Source: Pratylenchus scribneri (Eukaryota; Nematoda; Chromadorea; Rhabditida; Pratylenchidae). Taken from it: 64,000 nt of DNA. The stretch is taken from the NCBI GenBank assembly GCA_030063045.1, contig JAQSEB010000091.1, positions 1,550,001 through 1,614,000 of the forward strand. Direction: 5' to 3'. Both the position numbers and the translations under genes were made by a program. Of this stretch, positions 22,201-31,000 are shown one piece after another; positions within the stretch are counted from its first letter, which is position 1, and each line of letters begins with the position of its first letter. Below the pieces are notes generated by a model. It was not told the DNA's origin. It worked only from the letters and a program-made list of their open reading frames with translations, and did no database searches.

Positions 22201-24102
22201 TCTCTTGGATTGACCGCCCAATATCTTTTTGAGGAATATTGGCGGGCTTTAAAGAGACAGACTCAAATTCTTTCGGTTTCATTTTCCAAAATAATATTTT
22301 GTAAGAAAATTGTTAATAATTGCCATAGACTTAATTTTAAAAAAATTATTTATTTTAATTAAAATTTTACATTTTTATTATGTCCACCGCGTTGTGTTCC
22401 CGCCGGTGGCCTCCCTCGGGCCGGTGCCACCATTGGTGCCGGCTGTTGAAAATGCTCATATTCTTGGCCATGAAGAATTGTTCCATCCTCCATCATCATT
22501 TCTCCGCCGCCACTTTGCCGTGATTGTGGATGTGGGGGCGGCAAGGAATGGGCAATTCGAATTCCGGAGACGAATGCATTGTCCAAATTGGCGGCGGTGG
22601 CGGCCGCACGACCACGGCCCAATGAGGCCGCTGCTGGACGCAAATTTGAAAGGCTCCGCTGCTGTTGTTGTTGATCGGCGCTGGGAAAAATGTTAAATTC
22701 ATTTACATAAATTTCAATCTATTTTGATAATATTTTATTTTTGTTTGTACAGTTTATCAAATTAACTTCATATTTTTAATTTAGGATTGAATAGGTTAGA
22801 AAAATGTTTAATTGAAATTCTATAAAACCAGAAGTTTTCATTTAGCCAGGTCCAGTGGTTAGCCCTTGTCTGACTGATGAGTCAAAAATACAATACATTT
22901 TTTAAATTATTTTCGGCCAAATTAAAGTTTTAATCAACCATTGGCTCCTATTCCTACGTCCAAGGAAAAGTAATACAAAAAATGTAAAAGTCAGGCAGGG
23001 CCAGTTTTTACTTTTTAGTTTCAAAATTAGGGCTAATTTTGTTATATTTAGATCACTGGTTCGATTATTTTATTTCAGACTTGTCAACCAATTATATGCA
23101 TTTTTAGACATTTTACATTTAATATCTTTCTATTTATTTTAATTAATTCAAAAAAAACCTGACCCAAAAATCGCTAGTGTTAAGATTTAATTACCTTCTT
23201 GTCAATGCCAACGATTGCCTATGCTGCAGTGTCTGATGCTGTAATTGTTTCGGTGATTGGGCATTATATCTTGCTGTAAATGAAATAAATAAAACCATAA
23301 TAGTAAAAAACCTCCGCCAGTTTTCATCATTTTCTGCTGTTGCTGCTGCCGATAAACGGCGATTGGCAGACCACTTTGTTCGTCAAATTGTTGGGACTGT
23401 TGAATAATGCCGGGTCCTCGTTGCTGCTTCATTTGTTGGCGCATTCGTGAATAGTCGTCTTTTTCATCTTTAATATCAAATATTTGAATCATTTTTGGCC
23501 CAATTTTCCACAAACCAATTGTGAGTCCCTCAATGGTTGGAAAGTTGCGGGGATCATTCGGCTGTTTTGGATGATCAATGACACGGACAACGTAGTTGTG
23601 ATCCTGCACATTTGAGATTGAGAAGAAATTTTGTGAATTATTTTGTTGGTTTTTCGAAAATTTCGAGGTCTCAGGTTCGAGCCCACTCATGTTCGGGTAT
23701 TTTTCCAGGTTTAATAACCACTTTATGCATTTTTGTACATTCTATAATGCATCTATAGGCAAAAAAAACCTGCCATAAACGCCCTAATGACAGGGGTTAA
23801 GGGTATTTCTCCCAAATTTGTTTTGTTTGACAAACCCCAAAAAGTGTTTCCGTTTGCTCTGGTTGATCACCATCATGAGGAACGCCCGAAATGTTCATCT
23901 CGTCCTCTTCCTCCTCCTCTTCATCTTGATCAATTATGACTGAAACAACGCGTCTTTGGCCTTCCTGCTGCTGTTGTTTTGGCTGTTCAACTGTGCCACT
24001 TTGTTCATTTGTTGCTGTTGGTTCAGGAGGATTTGCCAAATCTGCTGCCGATTGTTGCACTGCGCTCAATGTCGTTGCAGTGCCAAAATCATGGTCGTCC
24101 AT
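12326..24102 (-). CDS. set-26: PHD + SET domain chromatin protein, SET-9/SET-26 (MLL5/SETD5/UpSET) family, complete, about 1826 aa
   Basis: Nuclear chromatin regulator. The N-terminal 800 residues are acidic, then Gln/Pro-rich, with an RGG-rich stretch across exons 4-5. The PHD finger (about 800-850) reads [19 protein letters not shown], then WQHGLCMGI and EYLCELC, with all Cys/His zinc ligands. The SET domain (about 981-1133) runs from [11 protein letters not shown] through [16 protein letters not shown] and [16 protein letters not shown] to [10 protein letters not shown] and ECACG. RRSC replaces the canonical NHSC and Phe replaces the first Tyr of YDY, as in MLL5/SETD5, a group generally regarded as weak or inactive methyltransferases. 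Two family signatures follow the SET domain: SREERKMQ (about 1354) and [10 protein letters not shown] (about 1610). C. elegans SET-26 reads H3K4me3 through its PHD finger; the same role is inferred here. Which of the set-9/set-26 pair it matches cannot be settled. Confidence 0.92.
15483..15622 (-). ncRNA. Candidate box H/ACA snoRNA, intronic, copy 1
   Basis: Read on the minus strand, the sense strand of the SET gene. The 5' hairpin has an outer stem TCTCTT/AAGAGA, an internal loop (TAAAG against TCAATCC) and an upper stem CCGCCAATATC/GATATTGGGCGG with one bulged C. A hinge containing ANANNA-type sequence (AGAGAAAA) follows. The 3' hairpin has an outer stem GTATTTT/AAAATAC, an internal loop and an upper stem CTTTCAA/TTGAAAG. 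ACA then lies three bases from the inferred 3' end. Length (about 140 nt) and intronic sense location fit H/ACA RNAs. It lies 40 nt inside the intron that starts with the GC donor. Confidence 0.65.
15841..16195. other. SET gene intron 14, AT-rich
   Basis: No repeat family or RNA gene recognised in this 0.35-kb stretch; ordinary AT-rich intron. Confidence 0.5.
16597..17571 (-). other. SET-domain coding segment
   Basis: Four exons. The cofactor-pocket region carries EYVGQ and RRSCRPN; the end carries IPFDYDY followed by a CxC (ECACG) and a further Cys (NQQYC), as a post-SET-like zinc site. The usual Asn-His of NHSC is absent, which predicts poor or no methyl transfer. Confidence 0.88.
18246..18799 (-). 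other. PHD-finger coding segment
   Basis: The finger is split by an intron inside the CDKC(E/D)VW segment: exon 8 (18740-18799) carries CICG, THND and CDKC, and exon 9 (from 18294) carries VWQHGLC and ELC. The intron must be removed with donor GTATGT and acceptor GAAG for the aromatic cage Trp to follow the fourth Cys, which the phases confirm. Confidence 0.9.
18375..18680 (+). repeat. Dispersed element, copy 1 (TTAAACCGATT family)
   Basis: Shares ordered blocks with 25178-25398 in the same orientation: AATAATGGTTTA, TTAAACCGATT, CAAAACTAA-TTAGAATT and GGATAAACTT followed by TTTTTCGG. Diverged, without clear terminal repeats. It lies in the intron that splits the PHD finger. Confidence 0.6.
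19827..19902 (+). tRNA. tRNA-like sequence, probably a degenerate tRNA or SINE head
   Basis: An A-box region (TTAGCTCAATGGTATAGTGC) and a B box (GGTTCGAGTCC) are spaced as in a tRNA, and the anticodon-loop position reads CTAATAA, which would be Ile(AAT). The acceptor, anticodon and T stems have several mismatches, so it is unlikely to be a working tRNA. It lies in a SET gene intron, antisense to the gene. Confidence 0.45.
20737..21420. other. SET gene intron 5, AT-rich with repeated short motif
   Basis: About 0.7 kb of very AT-rich sequence. CTTTTCAATTAATT recurs loosely about every 90-130 bp (near 20851, 20932, 21010, 21167, 21268, 21344), suggesting an old diverged tandem repeat. No gene. 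Confidence 0.5.
22119..22258 (-). ncRNA. Candidate box H/ACA snoRNA, intronic, copy 2
   Basis: Nearly identical to 15483-15622 along its length, in another intron (21820-22370) of the same gene and the same orientation. Stems are kept; differences fall mainly in loops and hinge (5' hairpin loop TTCCTCAAAAAG against CCCTTTAGAAAG; hinge GAGAAAGAGAA). The surrounding intron sequence is not alike, which argues for selection or recent retroposition of the element rather than intron duplication. Confidence 0.65.
22846..23190 (+). repeat. SINE-like element, copy 1
   Basis: A tRNA-like A box (AGGTCCAGTGGTTAGC) begins the element. A B-box-like GGTTCGA lies at about 23050. The tail holds TATGCATTTTTAGACATT and AAAAAAACCTGAC followed by GCTAGTGTTAAG. 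The same tail blocks recur at 23655-23812. It ends at the acceptor side of SET gene exon 3. Confidence 0.5.
23655..23812 (+). repeat. SINE-like element, copy 2 (5' truncated)
   Basis: Begins near GAGGTCTCAGGTTCGAGCCC (B box), then TATGCATTTTTGTACATT, AAAAAAAACCTGCC and CTAATGACAGGGGTTAAGG. It matches the order of blocks in the 22846 copy. It fills much of SET gene intron 1. Confidence 0.5.
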
Positions 24103-25021
24103 TTTTTAATTTAATCCAAATTTTTAATTTTCAAAATAAGCGCTTAAATTTATATTTAATTAAATTTACAATGTTATTTGTGAAGAATATGGCACAAAAA
24201 TTTGGTGAAATAATGGAGAAATCAGGGAATTATGGTGGATGGAAATGATGTAAAAGAGAGTGGGAAGAGGAGGGCCTGCGATGGTAAAAAGTGAAAAACA
24301 AACTGCGTCGACTCAAACCATCAAAAACTCCAATATCCCCCGAAGCGAAGCCAAATTGTGCGTGCGAAAGCGTGGCAAAAAATTCGAACAGAATGTATTC
24401 ATTTTTAGTGGAGAAAAAGAGCATAAAAAGAAGAAATAGTACAGAGAGGGGTGCCAAAGAACAATGGCCGGAGGGTAGATGTTTTGTCGATTCGATTTTA
24501 TTCTTTTTTTTGTGAGTTTTTATTTTACTCTTCATCTTTTCCGTTAAAAACGATGTAATATTTTCACTCGCGCGCGCGGGCATTCAAAGAACTCTTTGGC
24601 AAAATGTTTACTATAAAATTGAGCGAATTTAAAATGAATTTCAAGTTGCTCTTTTAAATACAGTATGTGAAAAATTGAGATTTTTGTTTTTAATTGGAAA
24701 TAAAGTGAAAAATTGAGATTTTTGTTGGAAATAAAGTGAAAATTGTTTAAATTTCTTTATTTATTCAATGTTTTTCATAAAAAAATATAATTTGTACGCA
24801 CCAATAAAATCTATTCATAAAAAAATAATGAGAATGATCAATAAAATGAAAAAAAATGGAAAATTGGAGCAAAAATTGAAAAAAATATGCTAATTGCTAA
24901 GAGAAAAATTATTAGATTGGACATTGGACTAAAACAATTGTAAAAAGGATCATTATTTGGCAATTGTGTTATCGCTGAAAGATTGGAGAATTATATTCGG
25001 CGTTTCTCTTCAAATTTTCAT
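24103..25021. promoter_or_regulatory. Intergenic region upstream of the SET gene
   Basis: Holds the presumed promoter and 5' UTR of the SET gene and the 3' UTR of the cla-1-like gene, both on the minus strand. A short CpG-dense run (CGCGCGCGCGGG) at 24569-24580 and a moderately GC-richer block (24240-24600) stand out from the AT background. A small tandem duplication lies at 24665-24740. The 0.9-kb gap is much longer than typical nematode operon spacing. The minus-strand open frame 24230-24583 lacks protein-like composition. Confidence 0.5.
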
Positions 25022-28000
25022 TCAGGCAATTGCAGGATAACCATTGAGAATGTCCAAGGTGGCTGAAAAGAGAGAATTTTATTCCTATAATACGCTTTAT
25101 TTTACATGGGTATTGTTTTAATTTGTCAAAAAAAAACATTGAAATTGCCAAAAAGGGTAAATAAATAGTACCAAAATAATAATGGTTTAAGGGTTTGTCC
25201 TACATTCATAAAATACCATTGAATAGAGCAGGTCAAGATGCATCGAATTGCATATAATTTGTCATAGTTTGGCCAAAATTAAAGAATATTAAAAGGTTTA
25301 AACCGATTCTGGTCTATGGTTCAAAACTAAATTAGAATTATTCGAACCTATTCTAAGGTTTTTGGGATAAACTTCAGAAGCATTACATTTTTTCGGGTAT
25401 CGACAAATTACAAATTTCCTTTTTTTTGAGGATCACCACCTGGATTATAGTCCATGAAACGTGTTGTGGTGGTCCTTTGATGTTCAATTTGTCCGATTCC
25501 TCCATTTGGCAATGTGGCATTCCCATATCCACCAGCATCTTCTGCGTTCGATGGCGGCGAAGGTGGTTGAAGCGCAAACCAACGGGCCGTTCCGCAGAAC
25601 ACAATTGATGGATCTGTAGAGGGGTTTTATGATTTGAATCAATACTTATCCATTTTATATTCTCTTTTTGGGGTCCCTCCCCTTCAGGTCATCAGGATTA
25701 AGGTTAGGGTTAAGATCATGTTGTGGGCAATTCAGTCAGGGAGAGGATATAATCTCAGGTATCGCCTAATGACTCTAACTCTAATAGCTAATACTGATTA
25801 GGTTTGTCCAAAGTCGGTTTCGCTTTGAGAAAATCAATGAAATTTCAAACCGAAAATGGGAATTTTTACTCTTTTAAACCGAAAATAGAAGAAACCGAAA
25901 ACCGGGTTTTCAAATCGAGACCGTCTAAAAACCGAGACCCATAAGAGGGCCCTTCACTTTTCCCTTGTCGATCAAAAAAAGGGACCCAAATGGCATAAGT
26001 ACCAAATCTTCTTACCTGACAAATTGACGGTACATTGACCAAGCGGATGATTTTCCGTCCTTCTATAATCGTACACGGTGAATTCCAGTGAATATCGTGC
26101 CAAAAGGTCGGCGCCAATGGAATAGTCCACTTGTTGATCCCAAACCGGGTTTGCATTATGCGGCACATATTTGGTCCTGCGCTTGTTGGATACCCTAAAT
26201 TTTAGGGGAAATTGGATGGATATTTTTGGGACTACGAACTTTTTATCTGGCATTAAGTAAATTTTGACGAATGCATTTGGGGCAATTCCCCTTTCCCGCA
26301 TTTGAAGGGCGCGGGCCGCAATGATCCGAACCCGAAGCATTTGCTCCAATTGATCATAGGCGAATGCCAATTGCAAATAGCCATGTGAGCCATTCAGCCG
26401 ACCAGTCTGCTGCGCAAATAATTAATTTTTATGAGAATTTAAAATAAAAAATTCCCCAATAAGCACATTTTTTATAATTATGGTGATAATAGCTACGAAA
26501 CATTGGCCAATATGTCAACTAATCTTAAACGCTATTATTGCTATTGGATTAAACTCTTCTATAATAATTTCTAAAGAGCATCTTAATATCACAAAATGAT
26601 TGATCAAAAACATGATTGACCAGAATATAATAGTATAAACGAAAACACAATAGCGAAAATTTGACCTAACTTTTCATTATACCAAATCTGACTTGAACTC
26701 GTCACTAATTTATGAATGGAGGCACAGCTCCAATTAGGTCATCAGGGCCTTTACTTTCCCATAAAATCTAAACCATAATCCATAATTTCCATTCATTCAT
26801 TCATCCATTTATTCAGGAATATAGTGAATTCTCTTCAGGCACAATTCATAAAATAAAGTCTACAGTAAATAAATGTCCCTTTTTAATTGAGGATTTCTGA
26901 AGCAATTTTGCGATTAATTTAATGACATCTTAAAGAGCCTAATTTATTATTAAATAATAAATATTTCTTACAAAAATAATTAAGCATTTGAGCAAATATT
27001 TATATCATTTTTCACAAATTCATTGAAAAAACATTTAATTATCATTTAAAAAGCATCTATTCGGCTTCTTCTTAAAATTCACCTTTTTAACTTTTCAGAC
27101 CCAACTCATCAGCGAATTTTAAGCCAATCTAATTATTTTCTACAACATTCTAGGGGTCTAATCCCTAACTTTTATACTATATCAAATTCAATTAAAACAT
27201 TAATTCTCTTAATTGCGCCTGTGTGCCACCCCTAATAAATTGATCCCAAATACTTGTACTTACCCGTGCACCAAAACCATTTGTGCCAATGGAAGGATGT
27301 TCATCCAACACATCTCCAGCATCAGTATCCATTCTGCCATTAATGGCCGCCTTCTCCCTTTCCACACTTGAAGTGGATCGTTTTGGTCGAGGCGTCTGTC
27401 TTGGCAAATTTCGGCCCGTATTACCGCCATTGCCTCCTCCTTCCTCCTCTCCACTGATGCTGTTGCTGCTTTGATGTGCTGGAATGGGCGGTGGTTCATT
27501 TGGCGATTGACCCCATTTTGCCGATGATGATCCGTGTTGGCCAGCCCCAATGCCCCGCCCTTTGGAATCATCGGCGAACGCCAATTGGCGGCTTCTCTTT
27601 GGGCCTCTTCCGGCAACGCGGTCAGCAGTCCAATCTTTTGAGGGAAAATTAAATTAATTGGCCAAACAATTATGTTTCAGAGAACAATGTTTCTTTATCT
27701 TATTATATAATAATCGAAAAGAAATTGGGAAAAAATACCAGCCAAAAATTGGTTTTCTATCCCCTTCTATTTATGAGATTTGGGGTCATTCTTTTGGCCA
27801 TATATAAACAAGGAAGCAAACAATTTTGAAAGGCAATATGCCGTTAGAAAGCCATAAATGTCCTCTAAAAAGTGGCATATTGATTTTGAAAAAATTTTAA
27901 AATAATTGTTAAAACAATCGGATTTACCTTAAAAAAATTCTAGTTTATTACACTCAAATACAATTAACTTTTTTTTAAGCTGGAATTTTTAAAATTTAAA

Positions 28001-31000
28001 TAAAGCCAATTTTTAGAAGGAACTTTAGACGTTCTAATGGTATACCGCTTTCTCGAATTGGCTTTTACCTTGTTGAGTTATGGCAAAAAGAATGGACCAA
28101 CATTTCAACAAACCCACCTTCTTCATCGTAACAACCCTGGGTAATTCGCGCAATTCGGGCGCCAATATCCTCTTCCTCTTCCGGCTGTCTGACATTTTGC
28201 CCATTAATTTTGGCATCCACTTCCTCTTCTTCATCATCCCCATCGTAAATATTATTCTTCTTTTGGGTGCCACCTTTTCGATGGCTGCAAACAATCAGTT
28301 CAATTTCGCCCGTGCCAGCCTGCATAATTCGCTCAACTTCTTCATAGGTTTTACCGCTAAGTAGCACGCCGTTCCATTCGAGAACCTATATAAATCAAAT
28401 GGATGGAAAATATTCGGATAAATCTATTTAAAATTTTTAGTCGCATTTTGTCAAACTTGTGCCAAATATTTTGATTCTATATATATGTTGCAGCCGATCT
28501 CGTTTTTTAGCCGATCTCGTTTTCGGCATGTCCTAGTTATCGTACAGACTTGATCTATAGCTCATTCGATTTGTCAGGGTCGGTTTTCTTTATAAGATTT
28601 CAATTTCAGAAAGAGTTGACAAGTTTGAACCAAAGCTATGGCCAATTGAAATTTCGGGTTTTCACACCGGTTTAACTAGGGTAGGGCTAGAGCTATGGCC
28701 AGGCCGGCATGGGTTTTAGGGTAGGGTAGGCTAGGGCTAGGAAAAAGAATTAAAACTTTAAGTGGCCTAGGAACTGAGATATTGTCATTAGTCACAAACT
28801 ACAATGTCTGCAACTACATTTCTGTCAGAAAAAACGAGATCGGCTAGCCGAATTCGAAATCGGCTAAAAAACGAGATCGGCTGCAACATATATATATTTT
28901 CTTGATTCCGGAATATATATATTTATCTTTGAAAATAATAAATGGATTTACTTTCATTTTTGCCAAAAACGTTTCTTTATAAGAGAACATGGGGTTACGG
29001 TATTGCTGGATGATTTGAATTAAATGAAATATGAAAGATTAAAGGTTGGCAAGGTTATTCGAAAATTAATTATAAATTTAATTTGAAGTAATTATAATTA
29101 ATTAAATTGAAAGAGTCTTTCTCCTATAATTTTGGATGGAGAATGATAAAATAAAAAAATATTTTTTATAAGAAATAATTAAAAGAAAGGGTCCATCGCC
29201 TATAAAATTTAGGAATTAGGATGGGCAATGTAAAAAGATAAAAAATAAAATTTTCCTAAAATAAATTATTAAAAACAAAAAAAAATATCTCTCTCCAACG
29301 TCCAACCTGATCGCCTTCGCGCAATTCGCCCAATGTCTCCTGTGCCGTGCGTCCCTTGTCAATTGAGGTGATGAATGCGCCCAAATCGCCGTTGGCCAAC
29401 TTTTTGCCTCCGACCACTCGAATGCCCAAATCTGAATTATTTTTTTTCGAATTCGTTGTTTTTTGTCTTAAAATTCCCAAAAAAATCGGAACATTAAATT
29501 AAAATCAGATATCAGATTAAATTGTCAAAATCCCCAAAAATGTTTCGTTATGGCCAGATAAATTTGGGCTTTAATTGGACACATTTTTGGATTGGAATTT
29601 ACCCTAAAAATTCTCATTCTTTGGCCTAAATCTTAGCTTATTATTATTATTCATTTCATTAAAGATGAAATTCAAAATTTATCCGCTAATTAGACCGATA
29701 AGGAATAAATAAATTTCAATTTATTTGCTAAATTTGATTTTTCTTTCCCATTTATTTGCCTTTGAAAATGTTCTCATGTTTGTAGCGTCGCGTCAACAGA
29801 AGCCGTTTGATTTCACCGGAACGTCGAGGCAACGAATGAGAAGCTGAGGTTGATTCATTCTTTGGATTGATATGCCCTAAAAGAATGATAGGGAAAATAA
29901 ATTTTGCATTTAATTTTTGTCGGTTGCCGTCGAAAATCCAATCAAAAAATGTCAGAGATTTGATTTGGAGGAAAATGAATAAAAAATTTTATAAAATTGG
30001 ATAGAATTGATACAAAAATATTGATGAAAGAAATGATTTTAGGAAGAGGTAATAATACTATAGTGAATAGTGATAGAAGCCGAAAGATATGATCCAACAA
30101 AAGAGAGCCATGATCATAGGCCAGATTAAATAGGCTTAATAAAATAAGACAATAATGAATTAACGATAAGATTTTATTATATGCACATTAATCATAGATT
30201 CTTCTCTTCTATACTACTATGTATTACATAAGATTTTCAATAAAAACTATAAAAAAGTGAGTTAGGGTGAACCTTATTGTTCGCCACAGAAGATTTTTAA
30301 CTGATATTATATTATATAGAAATTGGAAAAAATGTACAATATGTTACACTTAATCTATAAGGCTCTAATAAGGCAAAAAAATAGGTTAGTGTTAGGGCTG
30401 ATGAGTTGATAAAAACTTGTGGAATTATTCTAACTAAACATGCGGAATTATTCTAACTAAACAGGCGGAATTATTCTAACTAAACATGCGGAATTATTCT
30501 AACTAAACAGGCGGAATTATTCTAACTAAACAGGCGGAATTAAAACAGGCGGAATTATTCTTATAAACAGGCGGATTTATTCTAACTAAACAGGCAGAAT
30601 TATTCTAACTAAACAGGCGGAATTATTCTAACTAAACAGGCGGAATTATTCTAACTAAACAGGCGGAATTATTCTAACTAAACAGGCGGAATTATTCTAA
30701 CTAAACAGGCGGAATTATTCTAACTAAACAGGCGGAATTATTCTAACTAAACAGGCGGAATTATTCTAACTAAACAGACGGAATTATTCTAACTAAACAG
30801 GCGGAATTATTCTAACTAAACAGGCGGAATTATTCTAACTAAACTGGCGGAATTATTCTAACTAAACAGGCGGAATTATTCTTTAAACAGGCGGAATTAT
30901 TCTAACTAAACAGGCGGAATTATTCTAACTAAACTGGCGGATTTAATCTTAAAAAAAGGCGGATTTATTCTAACTAAACTGGCGGAATTATTCTAACTAA

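Larger units (their letters stand above)
12326..24102 (-). other. Exon model of the SET gene (21 exons)
   Basis: From 5' to 3' on the minus strand: 23836-24102, 23312-23603, 23195-23273, 22371-22680, 21444-21819, 19992-20675, 18978-19365, 18740-18799, 17811-18294, 17473-17571, 17031-17149, 16822-16984, 16597-16674, 16255-16464, 15661-15816, 14927-15220, 14779-14868, 14070-14705, 13468-13628, 12942-13270, 12326-12531. Total 5481 nt; every junction keeps phase and the stop is TAA 12326-12328. The donor after exon 15 is GC (AAG/GCAAGT); the nearby GT would shift frame into a stop. The donor after exon 2 (GTTTTT) is weak. The start is the first ATG of the first open exon; no trans-splice acceptor is obvious. 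Confidence 0.87.

Noticed and set aside
24230..24583. 117-codon minus frame upstream of the SET gene
   Set aside because: Lys/Phe/Ser-rich with no homology signal; more likely promoter or 5' UTR.
24103..25021. cla-1 and SET gene as an operon
   Set aside because: Same strand but a 0.9-kb gap, with no strong trans-splice acceptor before the SET gene ATG.
25383..25440. cla-1 ending at TAA 25408 without the last intron
   Set aside because: Possible, but a good donor (CCAG/GTGGTG) and a strong acceptor (CTCTCTTTTCAG) join in phase to a short final exon, which I prefer; both ends are noted.
25022..29431. Assigning the gene to UNC-10/RIM
   Set aside because: RIM has an N-terminal zinc finger, two C2 domains and is much shorter; here one C2 ends a giant low-complexity protein.
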